DNA of 64,000 nucleotides, from assembly GCF_051106095.1 (NCBI RefSeq), contig NC_135783.1, forward strand, positions 203,900,472-203,964,471. The letters run 5' to 3'. Shown one piece after another: positions 1-12,835 of the stretch (positions are counted from its first letter, which is position 1; each line of letters starts with the position of its first letter). The position numbers were made by a program, and so were the translations under genes. The DNA comes from Pogona vitticeps. Taxonomy: Eukaryota > Chordata > Lepidosauria > Squamata > Agamidae. Under the pieces are notes generated by a model. It was given only the letters and a program-made list of their open reading frames with translations, made no database searches and was not told the origin of the DNA.

Positions 1-1619
1 TCTATCTATCCACAATCCCTGTTACCTTTTTACTTTCTTCTGTTTGTCTATGAGTCTTCTTTCCTTTGTCTTCTCTTCCATGAAGGATGCTGGGAAAGTC
101 CACTAATATATAATTATATCTAAAAAACAATTCCTTAAAAATACCGGTAATTATTAGAAAAAATACTAGGTGCCTCCCCCGTCAAACTCCTGTTTGCTCT
201 CTCTATTCGCTTACTCCCCAGGGTCTGTCTCAGTTTTATCACTCTGCTTGGAGTCAGCAAACAGAAAGGACTACTCAGTGCTCCCAGGACTGCCCGGTGG
301 CCTGCCTGGCATGGGTTTTCAGAATCCCAAGACTTTCAATTCCAGACATCACCTAGAATCCCCTAGTATACCATAGGGAGCATTGTCTCCTTATCCATTA
401 AACTCTATAGGGAGACCTCTCCCTGAGCTCCCCTCCCCATAACGCAATAGGGCGATTCCCAGCAAGCTGTGGGACTGAAGGGGTCTTCCTTTCTTCTCCC
501 AGGCCAATGCAAGTGAGATGAAGCAGATAATGGGAGTTGAAAGAAATCTATTTTGACTTCTTCTTTCTCCACTCTCAGTCCCAAAAGTCCACCTGGAGGA
601 TTTTAGGCAAATTCTGGAAGTCCCAGAATTCCCAGCAGGTACATGGCCAAAGATACTAATTTTATGGTATCTCAGATGTTCACTTTAAAATATAAAATAG
701 TAAGTGTTTTATTTATCAGGAAGACCCACTTTGCACATATACTGTGTGTTAGTGATTCTCTGCTTTCAAAAGCAATAAAGTTTTATTGTTTTATTACTAA
801 GATCCACTCTGTGTTCTGTTTTGCGACACCTAGCCAGTGAAGTTCGGCTGAAGGCTCTTTCTTCCCCAACGCTCTACACACACCTTGTAATTCCATTCCT
901 TTGTAATGTGAAGTACCTTCCTTATCATATACAGATGATTAGAACACAGGGTTGACAGCAACAGAGAGGGATAGATGCAGAAAGAACTGAATTATGGAAT
1001 ACTGAGGACCACACGAGCCCAACATCACCAAAATATAACCACGGCCATCCTTCCTAGATTTGATTGCACATTCACAGTTCACTAAGAGGATAACACTGCT
1101 GAAGTCAAAATGTTTTAAGAGCAGGACGTATGATTTTCTCTGAATATCTGTTTCAAGCCTTAAACTAATCGAACAGCAACTAAACATGGCCGACCCTTCT
1201 CTCTTGTTATTTGTTTTTAAGCAAGTGTTGTATTATATGGTGTTATACGGCACTGACTGCTGGTTCATTTTTTCCAGCTACAGAAGTGGCTGGAAATCTC
1301 TCCTGCCAGTATCTTGCCTTTGGTAAATTTCATTTGTGATGCTCCTGCTGCGTTTTGCAGCATGCAGCTGATTGCTGACCTTTCTAATTTCCTAGAGATG
1401 CCCAGTTTCACCAGAGCTGAAACAATACAGACAGCTTCGGAATGGTCAGCAACTTCCATTCTCCCTCTAGCGCTGTTTCTCTCAGCCTCCCTTCTTGTGG
1501 GGTATTAAAATGCAGACTTTGGGATTCAGTAGCAATTTTGTCTCAACATCCATAAAATACACTTTTTTTAAAAAAAGTGAACTCAGCTGAGAACATTCTA
1601 CCAAATTTGCTGGAATTAT
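1..1619. other. No gene or element recognised
   Basis: AT-rich single-copy-looking sequence; short frames lack splice or codon support. Confidence 0.6.
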
Positions 1620-1920
1620 GTTCGTATTGCAAGGAATTATATTCCTTCACAAGCAGGCAAAGACCATTCTCTTCACGCAAGCTTTCCCCGAGCGACTGGC
1701 TGCCTGAGTGGGCTTTTGTGTTTATTGGATTGTTGTACCTTATGGCATTGATTGTGTTTTTGGTGTTGCTTATGTTTTTCAGTATGGTATTCATTTGATC
1801 CTGTTTAATATTTGTTGCTCCATTGTTGTTAGCTTGAATATTATCTTGTGGTGATGTAAGCCACCTTGGGTCCTTTTAAGGAGGAAGGTGGGGTAAACAT
1901 GTTTTAAATAAAGAAATTAT
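1620..1920 (+). mobile_element. LINE 3' end, same family as 26895
   Basis: Shares CAGGCAAAGACCATTCTCTT and the terminal CCACCTTGGGTCCTTTTAAGG followed by an AATAAAG tail with the copy at 26895-27270. Confidence 0.7.
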
Positions 1921-2167
1921 GCCACCAACTTAGGAAGCTGAGTGTCATATTCCCACCTGTCCCTTCATTGTTTCCCCAATCAGAGAGCACAGGCTATGTG
2001 TTGTGTCGCTGCCCCAAGTTGATTACATCAACATGGTTTATTATTAATCACAGAGCTCCAGGCAATGTGTCATTTTATAAAAAAATACAAATAGATGTTG
2101 TTTATTGTTAGAGGTGATGAAGGTACAATCAATGTCTTTAACTCTTAACAAAACATCCTTCTTCATA

Positions 2168-2672
2168 CAGTGGGGTCTTGACTTAAGAACGGCTTGAGTT
2201 AAGAACATTTTGACTTAAGAACCACTCTCATAGGAAAATATTGACTTGACTTACATACTTAGATTTGAGTTAAGAACTGAAAAAAAACCACGTGGGAGGC
2301 AGGGAAAATGCAAAATTTGAACTTTCAGTTAACTGTTGGCCAGTGAAAAGGGTGCCTGTCTGCTTCCTCACTCCTCCCAGCGTTTAGAGAGTGGATTGGG
2401 AGTCTTCAGACTGCCTGGTACTGCCTGGACTGTATTTTCCCTGCCTTCCCTGAACCTTTCTTGACCTAAGAAAAAAAGAAACAAAATATCCCCCTGTAGT
2501 GGTCGAAGGCAGAATAGCAGCTTCCCATTAGTTTCTATGGACGGAAAAGAGCAGATACGGATCAAATGGTTTTCAATGCATTCCTATGGGAAATGCAGAT
2601 TTGACCTGAGAACTTTTTGACTTGAGAACTGCCTTCCAATACGGATTAAGTTCTCAAGTCAAGACCCCACTG
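2168..2672. mobile_element. Tigger/pogo-like non-autonomous element
   Basis: Ends CAGTGGGGTCTTGACTTAAG and its reverse complement, flanked by TA (2166-2167, 2673-2674); 505 bp. Inner sequence repeats TTGACTTGAGAAC-type motifs and TTTCAATGCATTCCTATGGG, typical of this group. No transposase. Confidence 0.85.
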
Positions 2673-2674
2673 TA

Positions 2675-4324
2675 CACTCTCAACTGCCAACCTTCTCTCT
2701 CTCTACTCCAAACTCTCAATTCACCCAAGCCTCCAATCTCTAAAACACCAGGCCTCTCTTCCCCTGCAGAGACTCTTATATCTCATGACTCTGCCTCTTC
2801 AGCACTCTCATTGGTCCATGCAGATAGAAAATGAATATTCATGACCTGGGTGGATGCCACACTGAGAAATAAAGAAACTAATAAAAAAATATTAGCCATA
2901 TTTGGTGGCAATCTAAACATTTATTGTATGGCTCTTGTAAATGTCCATGTTCGTTGTGTGCCACTGATCTAATCCTACCTTGTGAACTTCCTATAAAACA
3001 GCTCCCCTAACAGTCTGAGCTCTAATAGTTAAGATTTCTTCAGCTGTATCACAAAGGCAATTTAAAAACTGAATTTTAGTAGGTAGGAGTTCCCAACGAC
3101 CAGGGCTCAGTGATTTCCAACAGATTTTGAGAGTTCTCTTTAAATAAATGGGGACTCTCTTGTGAGATAAATCATGCAGACAACCATTGCAACAAATTTT
3201 GCAAATGTCATTCAAGTCATTTCACCTGTCATTGCAAAACTGCAGCTATTTTTCCACCCATAAGCAATAAAGATTATCTTTTAGAATATCAGTTTGAAGT
3301 GCTCAGAGTTGCACAAGTCTTTTAAAAAACATATGTTCTTTGTGATAAATATTCTTGTCTAACAAAAGAGCCTGCTTAAAAGAAACATAGATAACACAGG
3401 CGCTTTCTGGTGCTGTCTGTTTGTTTTTTAATAACTGAGCAAATTTGGTGAATATACTGTATCTTTTCAAACTCACCTTGTCTTCTTTCATAAAAGAAAT
3501 AACAAAGGGGGCGGGGCGGGGGAAGCGGCACATGGATTGTTATTAAATCTCACACAGCAGGGCCATTGATACCATCCGTAGAGTGCCTTGATCTGTCATA
3601 CACCAAGTGATGCTCAATGTTCACCTTTGTCTCTTTGAAGGGAAAATGAATCAGAGAAGATGTGTGTCTGACAGGGATTTACATCTACTTCCCTTGCTTG
3701 TGTAAAGGTGCAAGCGTCGCCCATGTCATGACTGTCAGAGAATCTGAGCCTAAGGCAACAACATGTGCCTTGATCAAGAATAAAAAGTGATCAATCGATG
3801 CCCATTCATTTGTCTCTTGAAACTGCTTTGAAGAGGAAAGTTTGTTCCAGTGGATGAACAAGCAAACCGTGCAACATAAACTGCTCTCTGGCACTATTTT
3901 GTCTTCCCAGCCACTATCCTGAATGGCATGACATGAAAAGACAGCAAGTCGTCATATTGTCTTGCTACATTAAAATGGTGAACTGCTTGGGGCCTCATCC
4001 ATTAGTTACAGGTCATTAAAACACGAAATTAAGCACAAACTGCTGTCCACTCCTTACTGTCTTTCTTTCAAAAGGATACACACCCCGTAACTACCCATGT
4101 GAACTTCCAAAGGACTCAAAGTTTAAAAACAAAACTGTGCAATATATATTTCAGAATACAGTAAATCTAAAAGAATAAAACCACTGGATTGTCCCTCCTC
4201 ATTATAGTAGAACCATCAAAATCAATGGAAGTTACATTAGTGTCAACAATATACAAATCCCATTCGTTTCAATCAGCTGGCATTTAAGTTTGAGGTTTAA
4301 ATATTCGGCTACAACCCAAACCAG
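2675..4324. other. No gene or element recognised
   Basis: Ordinary intergenic sequence after the Tigger-like element; frames are short and without family motifs. Confidence 0.55.
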
Positions 4325-4412
4325 TTTGATTTGTATTCCTGCACTGAGCAGAGGGTTGGACTTGATGGCTTTACAGGCCCTCCAACTTTATTATTCTATG
4401 ATTCTATGACAT
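4325..4412 (+). mobile_element. CR1 LINE 3' end
   Basis: GGGTTGGACTTGATGGCTTT, then CCTCCAACTTTATTATTCTA ending in the ATTCTATG tandem, the CR1 3' terminus. Confidence 0.85.
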
Positions 4413-4554
4413 TGCAGGCACACGAAAAAAAAAAAGAATGGTCAGGTGCCTCCAGGCAACCCAAACATCTTCCTGAATAATGGAGCTACCAATTTTTCCA
4501 TGGGTTTCAAGGGGAGGAATGACTTGCCCAAGTGAGCTTTCCTTGGAAATGAAA

Positions 4555-4795
4555 CAAGACGTCTTGTTTCACCTTGAAGTCTAACTGGTTTCTATTTGTC
4601 ATAAGCTTTTGTGTGTCTAAGCTCACTTCTTCAGGTGAAGAAGACTTCTTGCCATATTCAAAACAGCAAGCCACTCAGCCAAAGAAGTGTGCCTGGACAC
4701 ACAAAAGCTTACGAAGAACAAAAACTAGTCTTAAAGGCACTACAAGTCTTCTGGTTTCTCTTGCGCTACAACAGGACATCATGGCTACCTAGCTA
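4555..4795 (+). repeat. Dispersed amniote repeat with internal palindrome
   Basis: ATAAGCTTTTGTGTGTCTAA pairs with CACACAAAAGCTTACGAAG, followed by CTTAAAGGCACTACAAGTC and a tail resembling GACATCATGGCTACC. Related pieces occur at 36323-36425 (opposite orientation) and 38120-38255. Confidence 0.65.
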
Positions 4796-4799
4796 GAGT

Positions 4800-7700
4800 A
4801 CCTTGAGAAGCGAGCGTGCCACTCCAGAGAAAGCCTTGGAATTTACAGTCACGTCATATCAAACCCTTGCAAAACAGGAGGTCATGGGACTAAACTGAGT
4901 CATGTGGGGGAAACGCTGAATGGGAGATATTTAACAAAGATGACATAGGACATACCATCAGAACCAGGTAAAATCACAAACAGTGTTTTGAACTAGGACT
5001 GGTAATGAACATCCCTTTGAGAAAGTCCTTGTTTCAGCAAGCAGCAATCAACAGCAGTTCCTGGTGACTCTGTGAAGGCAACATTGCAAGCTACAGTAAT
5101 GCAGTAAAGGTATTTCCCAGCAAAGGAAGGTGGTAGCAACACCAGGCAATAAAACTTAAAGCCTCCTTGGCAGACCTTGGAAATGTTAATATTTGTTTTG
5201 ACTACAACTCCCAGAACCCCCTCCCCCACCCTGTATGGCCAGGGCTATACATACTGGAGCATGCTCGAAGTTGTGGTTCAGACATGTGACTCTGGAGCAG
5301 AAGAATGTCCCTCCCCCACCCTCAAATTCCACAACAATAGGATACAGAAGTAATGAATAAAGGTATGGAGAAAGATTATGGAGAAAGATTGTCTTAGTTG
5401 TTTTTGTTTAAAAGCTTTAAAATAACAATGTGCCCTTGTTGTTCAAAAAGGTAATAAGCAGCGCATAACTATTTTGCTTTTCACACATTACTCCCAACGT
5501 GTGTGCTAGGCACCGGGAAATCTGGCGTGTCTGGAATACAAGTTCCCGGCCTCGCCTTAATGAGCCTCCCCAGTAAGGAAGAAGGTAAAGGAAAGATACG
5601 GGACAAGAGCCATTCCTCTTGTTTACTTTACTACACAGCAATTTATCTTTACTGTATTGGAAACAAGAGGGATGGGCCTCTCATTAGTTAGAATGGTGCC
5701 ACTGTCTCAAGTGGCACGTGGAATGGTCAGCAGTGTGGCCATTCCATCTGAGTGCCCCACCCCCACCCCCACCTCTATTCCCCTGTCCCCTCTACCCCCT
5801 GGCTTGTCCTTTGCTTTCTAAGCTAGCCTGCTGTTCCTCAAGTATGAGGAAGCTACAGTAAGACTCAAGCATCAGTAGGCTTGGCTTTTGTATGTGGAAT
5901 AGAAGGGGGAAGTGTCTTATCCTTGCCTCAAGCAGCATTGTGTCTTGGTTCAGAACTGGAAAGTCATGCCAGGAGAGGCAAGGTTCCAGAAGTTTCCACA
6001 GCCACTTCCCAAAGGGTTTCCTTCTGCATACGCCGCCAGCGGCTGCCACACGCAGCGCATTTTCAGAAAGGAGGCTCCCATGCATGATGCAAACCACAGG
6101 GCAGTTGATATCGGCATTGATCTTGCAAAGAGGGCTTTGTCAAGGGCAGAGGCATCTGTTCCTGAGCAGATCTTTGACACAGATGAGCAACTTTGCCTAG
6201 CCCTGTAAAAACGCGCTAATCTAAAGTACAGTTTGCTTTGCAAGATCGAAGCTCACCTTAGCGCAACAGACCCAACTGTCATGTTTCCCTCTGCATTAAT
6301 GCTGTGCCAGAGAAACTGAGCTTGTTTTGTTACTACATTTGCTAACGAATCTTCAGCCTCCCTCTGCTACCACTGCAGGCACACGGCTTTAAGAGCTTTG
6401 GAGGTCATTCTGGTGGAAACAGGAGGTGAGTCTTGGGTTCTTTTGAAGACCAGCACAGCCACCCCACAAAGCTGACTGCTTACTCCCAGGCTTATGTGTA
6501 CTGAGTCTGATGCTGAAAGTAGAGAACACATGGCAGGGTTGGAAGGCACATGGGGAGCAGTGGCACCATTCCATGTCAACACAACACACACAAGAGTGAG
6601 CAATAGGGTATTGTTTTGTTTTTTGTTTTCCTTTTTGGAAGAGTTTAGACAGCTGAAAGGAACCCAGAACTGTAAAGTAAAGTGAAGCCAAAAAAAAGGG
6701 GGGGGGGTGTTTTTCACAAACATTTTGATGACCCATGAAAAGAACACACCCCTACTTTTGGTGATATTTCAAGGACAGCAGCGATGGCAAGATGCGAAAA
6801 GTGTTTGTGCATTCAGAGTGCGGTCAGGAAGTATCGCCTCCAGTCTGTGTTAACTGCATGACACTAGTGAATGAAGGGGGAAAACCTTTAATTCACACCA
6901 GCATGTAAGGCCATCAAGTAGCCAATTCAGAACAAACCAAGAAAGTATTTCCTTTACTCCGAGTTAGCTTGGTAAGAGCCTTGAGTATCTGACAAGATAC
7001 CACAAATATGCTTCGTTTAGCAAGGGAGAAGCTTAAAAGGAAGCATGGATGTGAAACCAGTTCTGAAGCTAGCAGTTTCAGAAGAGGAATAAAATCCATT
7101 CCAGGAAAAGAAGATTTTGGGAACAGCAACTAAAATGAACTAGGAAAGACAACACATCGTGAACCTCCATTGTCTTTGCAATGTTTTCATGGTGAAGAAT
7201 GGAATTGTAGGCTGGGATCCGGTTAGATGCCTTGACTCCTTTTGACAGTTACACCTGCAGCTCTGCCGTCCTGCCAAGGATCAGCGTATAGAAGACAAAG
7301 GAGGAGGAGGAGGGGCCACCGCCAGGTAATTTGGCTATTATCAGATTATATTGTATAGTTCTGTCTCAGCATTGCCAGGAGATCCTAACGGAAGACATCA
7401 AATATGTCGTGTGTTGTATATAAAAAAGCTGAGGAGCAGGACCATTATGGATAAGTATTATCTAAATTTGACCAAAAACTTGTTAAGATCTTTTCAAAAT
7501 CTTAATTTTTTTTTTAAAAAAAGAAAAGAATCTTATTTCACAGTTAAGAGTATCTCACCAGTACTGTAGGGGCATCTTTCTGACATCTTTGTCAGTACGC
7601 AATAGGGAATTCTGGAATGTGGAAAAAAGAATGGAATTGTTCAAGGCCGGTCTTTAAGGAATGCGTGCTACCATTTTTTTCAGTCTTGGATTCTGTGAAG

Positions 7701-8229
7701 CACTTTCAGGTGAGTCGCCGAAGGGAACGAGAGAAGGAGAAAGGCATGAGAATGAAAACAAGGGATGTTGGATACCATCGTAGCAGATAAAATAGATGAG
7801 ACAGAGAGCCCAAACCAAGAAATTATGATTTTTTTTTTCTGTACCACAGTAGGATATGAATTTTATCATCTGTTTGTTACTCTCTCGCCTCCAGCATGGC
7901 TTGCTTCTCTCAGCCAAACCCTGTGTGTGTGTTTATGCAGAAGCAGATCATATAGACTTTACTAAAGAATACTCCCATGTAAGTGTGTGCAGGATTAAAG
8001 CCTTTAGTTTGCTTCAGGGGACATTACAGAACTCATCAGCCTCCTAGCAACAGTAAGCCTCCATTGGCTCATTTGGATTCTCATTATGATTCATCAGTTG
8101 ACCCAAACAAGGGATTTCTTTATCTCCCATTCTCTGTTTTCTGGAAGCACGGAGGCAAGAGTGCATGTAATACCTTTTACAGAATTCAACCATTGCTGAG
8201 CTTCTAACCTTTCCTTTCTAACCCTTTAA

Positions 8230-8232
<3 letters not shown>
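4800..8232. other. Intergenic, little recognised
   Basis: Contains a scrap of hAT-type sequence (GACTACAACTCCCAGAACCC near 5200) and homopolymer runs near 6692-6710. The overlapping frames on both strands at 5800-6240 show no protein motif. A plus-strand acceptor and donor pair frames 26 nt at 7683-7708, but no flanking exon was found. Confidence 0.5.

Positions 8233-8261
<29 letters not shown>
8233..8261. repeat. (ATC)n microsatellite
   Basis: Ten ATC units directly beside the short spliced-looking segment at 8278-8320. Confidence 0.95.
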
Positions 8262-8277
8262 GATAAGTCCATCTTAC

Positions 8278-10006
8278 CTGCTTTGACTTGCTTCTGGGCT
8301 CACAGCATTCTCAGATGGGGCTGCAACAAGAAAGAAAGGAAAACTCTGAAGAAAGCAAGAACACGACACCTTCAAGACATTTGAGACCCCTGGCGTTCCT
8401 CCAGCAGTACCTCCAGCTCAACAGCTGTTGAAGAATGCCCTTGCGTACCTTACACTTCTATTCTAATATACAGCCATGGTGGGAGGAAAGACGAATATTT
8501 TGGGGAAATAATGGCATCGTTTCCTACCTGCCATAGTTCACGTTGGCCATGTGCTGCACTAAGCAAGAAGTTTTGTCTCATCCAAGCCACAAACCTAGAA
8601 CAGATAAAGATTTAATAATTAACAAGAACTTGAGGAGGAACTTGAGTGTGAGAGGCAGTTAAGAAATGGAGAAACCCAAAACTGGGGTGGGGGGAAATCC
8701 GGTTCTATTGTAGAGGCTATGGAAAAACTTCCTGAGATCATGAATACGTACATGGTTTGCAGATTGATCAAAGGCACATGTTGCAAGAACGGGTCACATT
8801 CTCAGATGAATGTCTGTTCCCTTTGCAGCTTTGACTTACCCTTCCGAAAGCTTTAGAAACCTGACGTTCTGTAGGATAAGTGAAGGAAATATATATGGGC
8901 CGACTTTTCATAACACTGTAGTGGTATCTACGCAGAGGCTTCTGCCTGTTGGCCAGTGACGAAACTTGACTGCGTTTCACTGCATAAATCATTTGGAAGG
9001 TTTCAATTTTTATATGCCCGTTCTCTTTCTGTTTTACAAGATTCTCTTTCACTAGTCACTCCTCTTTGCATTGATTAGCAAGTAATGTCCTTCCAGAATT
9101 ACAGCTAGTGTTACTGAAGCCAAACCATTTTGTTTCCTGATTTATTGATACAGGTTTGTGAAGCTGCCCTTCTGCTAAATCAAAGTCATCTTTCCTACTG
9201 TTTGAAAGCTGCTTCTGTTGCACATTGGTTGTTGTGGTCACTTCTGTTTGTACGCAGAGGAATCCACCCACCCACAAAAGTTAAACTGGAGGAGCAGAAA
9301 GCAACTAAGAATTTCTGGAGAAACAGGAAATGATTACTTCATGTTCTTCCTGGTTTTGAAAATGGCCTCCCATTCTTAGTGATTTCTTTGAAGCATGTTG
9401 ATAAAGATGATTTGCAGTGGTTGAAGGCTGTTTATTATGAAACCTTCTTTGTTCTTTACTCTCACAGTCCTCATCATGAGTTGCCCACCGTATACTTTGC
9501 CATAAACTTTCTAAGTTTGTTGATGAAGTCACTTTTTGAAGTAATGGCATCAGGGACATGCAGTAACTGAGGATGTGACTAGGTGATCAAATATTGCAGG
9601 ATTTGCTATGGTGATAGCCCAGGTTGATTTGAAGTTGTTGTTGTTGTTTTCCTTTTCACATGGTGCAAAGTCTGATTCAAATCAGTCCAACCCTTTTGCT
9701 CCCAATGCAGATTTTTCTCCTTTGCAGCTGGAAGCTTTTATATTTTTTTCAAGTTGGAATGACTCAAGCACACTTTTCACCATGTGATCTGTTGACTTGT
9801 TCTTGTAAAGACTTGGGGGGGGATGCCTGTGGGTAGTATTTCAGTGATGTAGGCAGCTGTGGTGTGATTTCAGGACCGCGAGGACACCTGCTGCCATGCT
9901 CTTTCCAACAATCATCCTCATATACAGTATATACATACAGAGAGAGAGAGAAAGAATATGCGGTCATGAAGCGACTCAGACAAAATAAAAGGTGTTTCCA
10001 CGACAT
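8278..10006 (-). pseudogene. Unidentified coding-like, spliced-looking stretch
   Basis: I do not recognise this. Going 5' to 3' on the minus strand: open stretches at 10006-9764 (EDDCWKEHGSRCPRGPEITP...) and 9559-9305 (Ser/Gln/His-rich), then 9277-8840 (TEVTTTTNVQQKQLSNSR..., one internal TGA at 9056-9058, then QKPLRRYHYSVMKSRPIYIS FTYP, QVSKAFGR) ending at a perfect donor AAGG/GTAAGT. Next come two short segments with very good splice sites: 8528-8594 (acceptor ATCTGTTCTAG, donor GGCAG/GTAGGA) and 8278-8320 (acceptor CTTTCTTGTTGCAG, donor AGCAG/GTAAGA). Composition is unlike random AT-rich sequence, but the open stretches lie in different frames and the joins give early stops. It could be a decayed gene, a long non-coding RNA or chance. 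Confidence 0.3.
9938..9952. repeat. (AG)n tract
   Basis: Seven AG units next to a TATATACATACA stretch. Confidence 0.85.
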
Positions 10007-10174
10007 GTCCTATTTTTTTAGATGTCAAAATATCAAGAAGGACTTTGGAATGTTGCTACATTTTCTGGAAAACTTTTTAGAAACCAAGTTGCTTGACAGC
10101 GAACTATGAAAGGATTTGCAGGCATGCGACCAGAGGAAGGAAGGAAAGAAGATTTGGACAATGTTACGTAAGAT

Positions 10175-11653
10175 ACCGTATTTTTCGCTCCATAAGACGC
10201 ACCTTTCCATAAGACGCACCAAATTTTTAGGAGAAGAAAACAGGAAAAAAATTATCTGCTTTCTTCTCCTAAAACTTGGTGAGCCTTATGGAGAGGTCCA
10301 TCTTATGGAACACACCCTAGGGTCCTAGGGTGTGTTCCAGGACCCTTTGGAGCCTCCCCCTGCCTCCCTCGGGGGCCAGAGGGGGTGAAATCGCCAGCTT
10401 CTGGGGCTCTTCTGAAGTTTCCCAAGCCTCAGAAGAGCCCCCAAAGGTGGCGGTTTCATCCCCTCTGGCCCCCAGGGGAGGCAGGGTCAGTCTCCAAAGA
10501 GTCCTAGGGTGTGTTCTAGGACCCTTTGGAGACTCACCCTGCCTCCCTCAGGGGCCAGAGGGGGCAAAATCGCCACCTTCTGGGGCTCTTCTGAGGCTTC
10601 CCAAGCCTCAAAAGAGCCCCAGAAGGTGGCGATTTTGCCCCTTCTGGCCCCCGGGGGAGGCAGGGTGAGTCTCCAAAGGGTCCTAGAACACACCCTAGGA
10701 CCCTTTGGAGACTCACCCTGCCTCCCCCGGGCGACAGAGGGGGCAAAATAGGCAGCTTCCAGGACCTTTTCTGAGCCTTTCCAGGCTCAGAAAAGGTCCT
10801 GGAAGCTCCCGATTTTGCCCCCGCTGTCCTCGTGGGGGTGGGTGGGGGGGAGCCTGGCAAGGGTCCTGGGAGGTTCCCTTGGACCCTTGCCACGTTCCCC
10901 CACCCCCCCATGGGGCCAGGGGGGGTAAATTCGCCAGCTTCTGGGAGTGTTTTGAGGCTTGGGAAGCCTCCAAACACCCCCAGAACCTGGCGATTTTGCC
11001 AGTGCTGGCCCCGCGGGGGGTGGGGGGAGGGTGGCAAGGGTCCAAGGGAGGCTCCCTTGGACCCTTGCCACCCTCCCCCCACCCCCCACAGAGCGGGGGG
11101 GGGGGGTTAAAATCGCCAGCTTCTGAGAGTGTTTGGAGGCTTATCAAGCTTCCAAACACTCCCAGAACCTGGCGATTTTGCCAGGGCTGGCCCTGCGGGG
11201 GTGGGGGTGGGGGGAGGGTGGCAAGGGTCCTGGAAGGCTCCCTTGGACCCTTGCCACCCTCCACCCACCCCCCCATGGGACCAGGGGGGGTAAAATCGCC
11301 AGCTTCTGGGAGTGTTTTGAGGCTTGGGAAGCCTCCAAACACCCCCAGAACCTGGCGATTTTGCCAGTGCTGGCCCGTGCGTGGGTGGGAGGAGCGTCGC
11401 AAGGATCTGAGTGAGCTTCCAGGACCCTTGCGACGTTCCCCCCACCTGGAAGCTGGCGATTTCGCTGGTGCTGGCCCCGTGGGGGGGTGGGGGAGCCTCG
11501 CAAGGGTCCTGGAAGGCTCACCCGGACCCTTGCGACGCTCCCCCCCACGGGGCCAGCAGCGACGAAATTGCTGCATTCACACCATTAGACGCACTGACTT
11601 CCCCACCCACATTTTGGAGGGGGAAAGTGCGTCTTATGGTGCAAAAAATACGG
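10175..11653. mobile_element. TA-flanked element filled with alternating GC-rich hairpins
   Basis: Ends CCGTATTTTTCGCTCCATAA at 10175 and the reverse complement ending at 11653, flanked by TA (10173-10174, 11654-11655). Between them about 1.4 kb consists of diverged, roughly 180-bp units in alternating orientation, so each unit folds back on its neighbour. Fold centres are near 10420, 10508, 10598, 10690, 10785, 10873, 10962, 11050, 11145, 11240, 11327 and 11415. Motifs such as AATCGCCAGCTTCTGG recur. Long frames on both strands (up to 339 codons) are by-products of this composition and are not genes. Confidence 0.85.
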
Positions 11654-12068
11654 TACTTATTTACCCTACCATGAAGTTTCCCCACCTCCATGTGTCCCAA
11701 ATTAAGTTGCTTTTGTTGAGGTAAACATGAGCTTTATTTTCAAATCTGATTGCTCAGGCTCTGTAGCTTTGAAGGAATTAATCTCTGGAGGGACGCTTGA
11801 GTGTCATACAATGTGACCCTATGAAAGACTGAGCAATACAACAAATTACCCAGGTTGGTACTGTTAGGATTCCTGCCTTTTTTTCTACATCACTTCCTCT
11901 GATGACATGTGTTGTGGGAGGGCTCTCCTTACTGGACAAGCCACCTGTTGTGGATCCTCTCTACTTAACATTTAAACCAGACATTCTATCAGGGTCTCTT
12001 TCATGCTATGATTTTATAAATCAATGTTATGGCTATCACACTTCACTGTTCTGAGTATCAATGACTGA

Positions 12069-12315
12069 AATCCCGTTGCTTAGCATAGTGAGTCACAACT
12101 AGAGTAGGCCAACTGAATCAGTGCAGATTAGGTAACTTTCATTGATTCAAATGGGCCTACTCTAATTGCAACTTACTTTAGTATAGTAAGTCACAACAGC
12201 AGTAGGCCCGTTTGAATTAATGAAGCTTACAGAGGTGTTGACTCACCAAATCCCCACTGATTCAGTGAGTCTAAGCCAGTGTGCCTGACTACGCTGAACT
12301 GCAAGGTTTCAGCCA
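12069..12315. repeat. Palindromic dispersed repeat, copy A
   Basis: TGAAATCCCGTTGCTTAGCA at the left and a decayed inverted partner at the right; inner AGAGTAGGCC and CACTGATTCAGTGAG motifs shared with 19546, 32946 and 62431. Confidence 0.65.
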
Positions 12316-12835
12316 AACTGTCCAATCAAGCTAAGGAGCAGGGAATGAGCGGGCGTTGCTCGACTGAAATGCCCATCAGCCGTAGTCAGCATGGCTCATG
12401 GTGAAGGACCATGGGAACTACAAACCAATAATGATCACATTCCTCCTTCCTCATTGAGCCTTCTCCAAATCGTAAGGCATTTCTACACACAGCTTGAATG
12501 GATTTTTTCTGGCTTTTTGTTTGCCATGCAAGCAAACGTCCTGCGTGGGTGAGAAACATCCTTTGTATTCCAAAAGCATGGCCCATTTAGAACCTCTGAG
12601 CCCTAGAGACTGACTACACAGGCATTTTGCCTACTGTTTGGTCCACTGCGGGAACATTGGACAACATCCTTGTTGGAGTGAACCAGCCAACCCTCAGACT
12701 GGTCCTATCTGTATCTTTCTGAGGTCCCTATCAGGGGCTTCTACCTTGTTTTGATGTGGGTAGGATTGGGTTCAGTATGTGAGCACTGGAACCAATTGAA
12801 AGCAATCCTTCCCTTTTGAATTTGTTGATATTGTG

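Noticed and set aside
7683-7708. 26-nt plus-strand micro-exon between a good acceptor and donor
   Set aside because: Isolated; no neighbouring plus-strand exon was found.
10534-11724. Long open frames on both strands (up to 339 and 287 codons)
   Set aside because: They fall wholly in the GC-rich hairpin array, are Pro/Gly/Ser/Trp-rich, overlap on both strands and repeat with the array; stops are simply rare in this composition.
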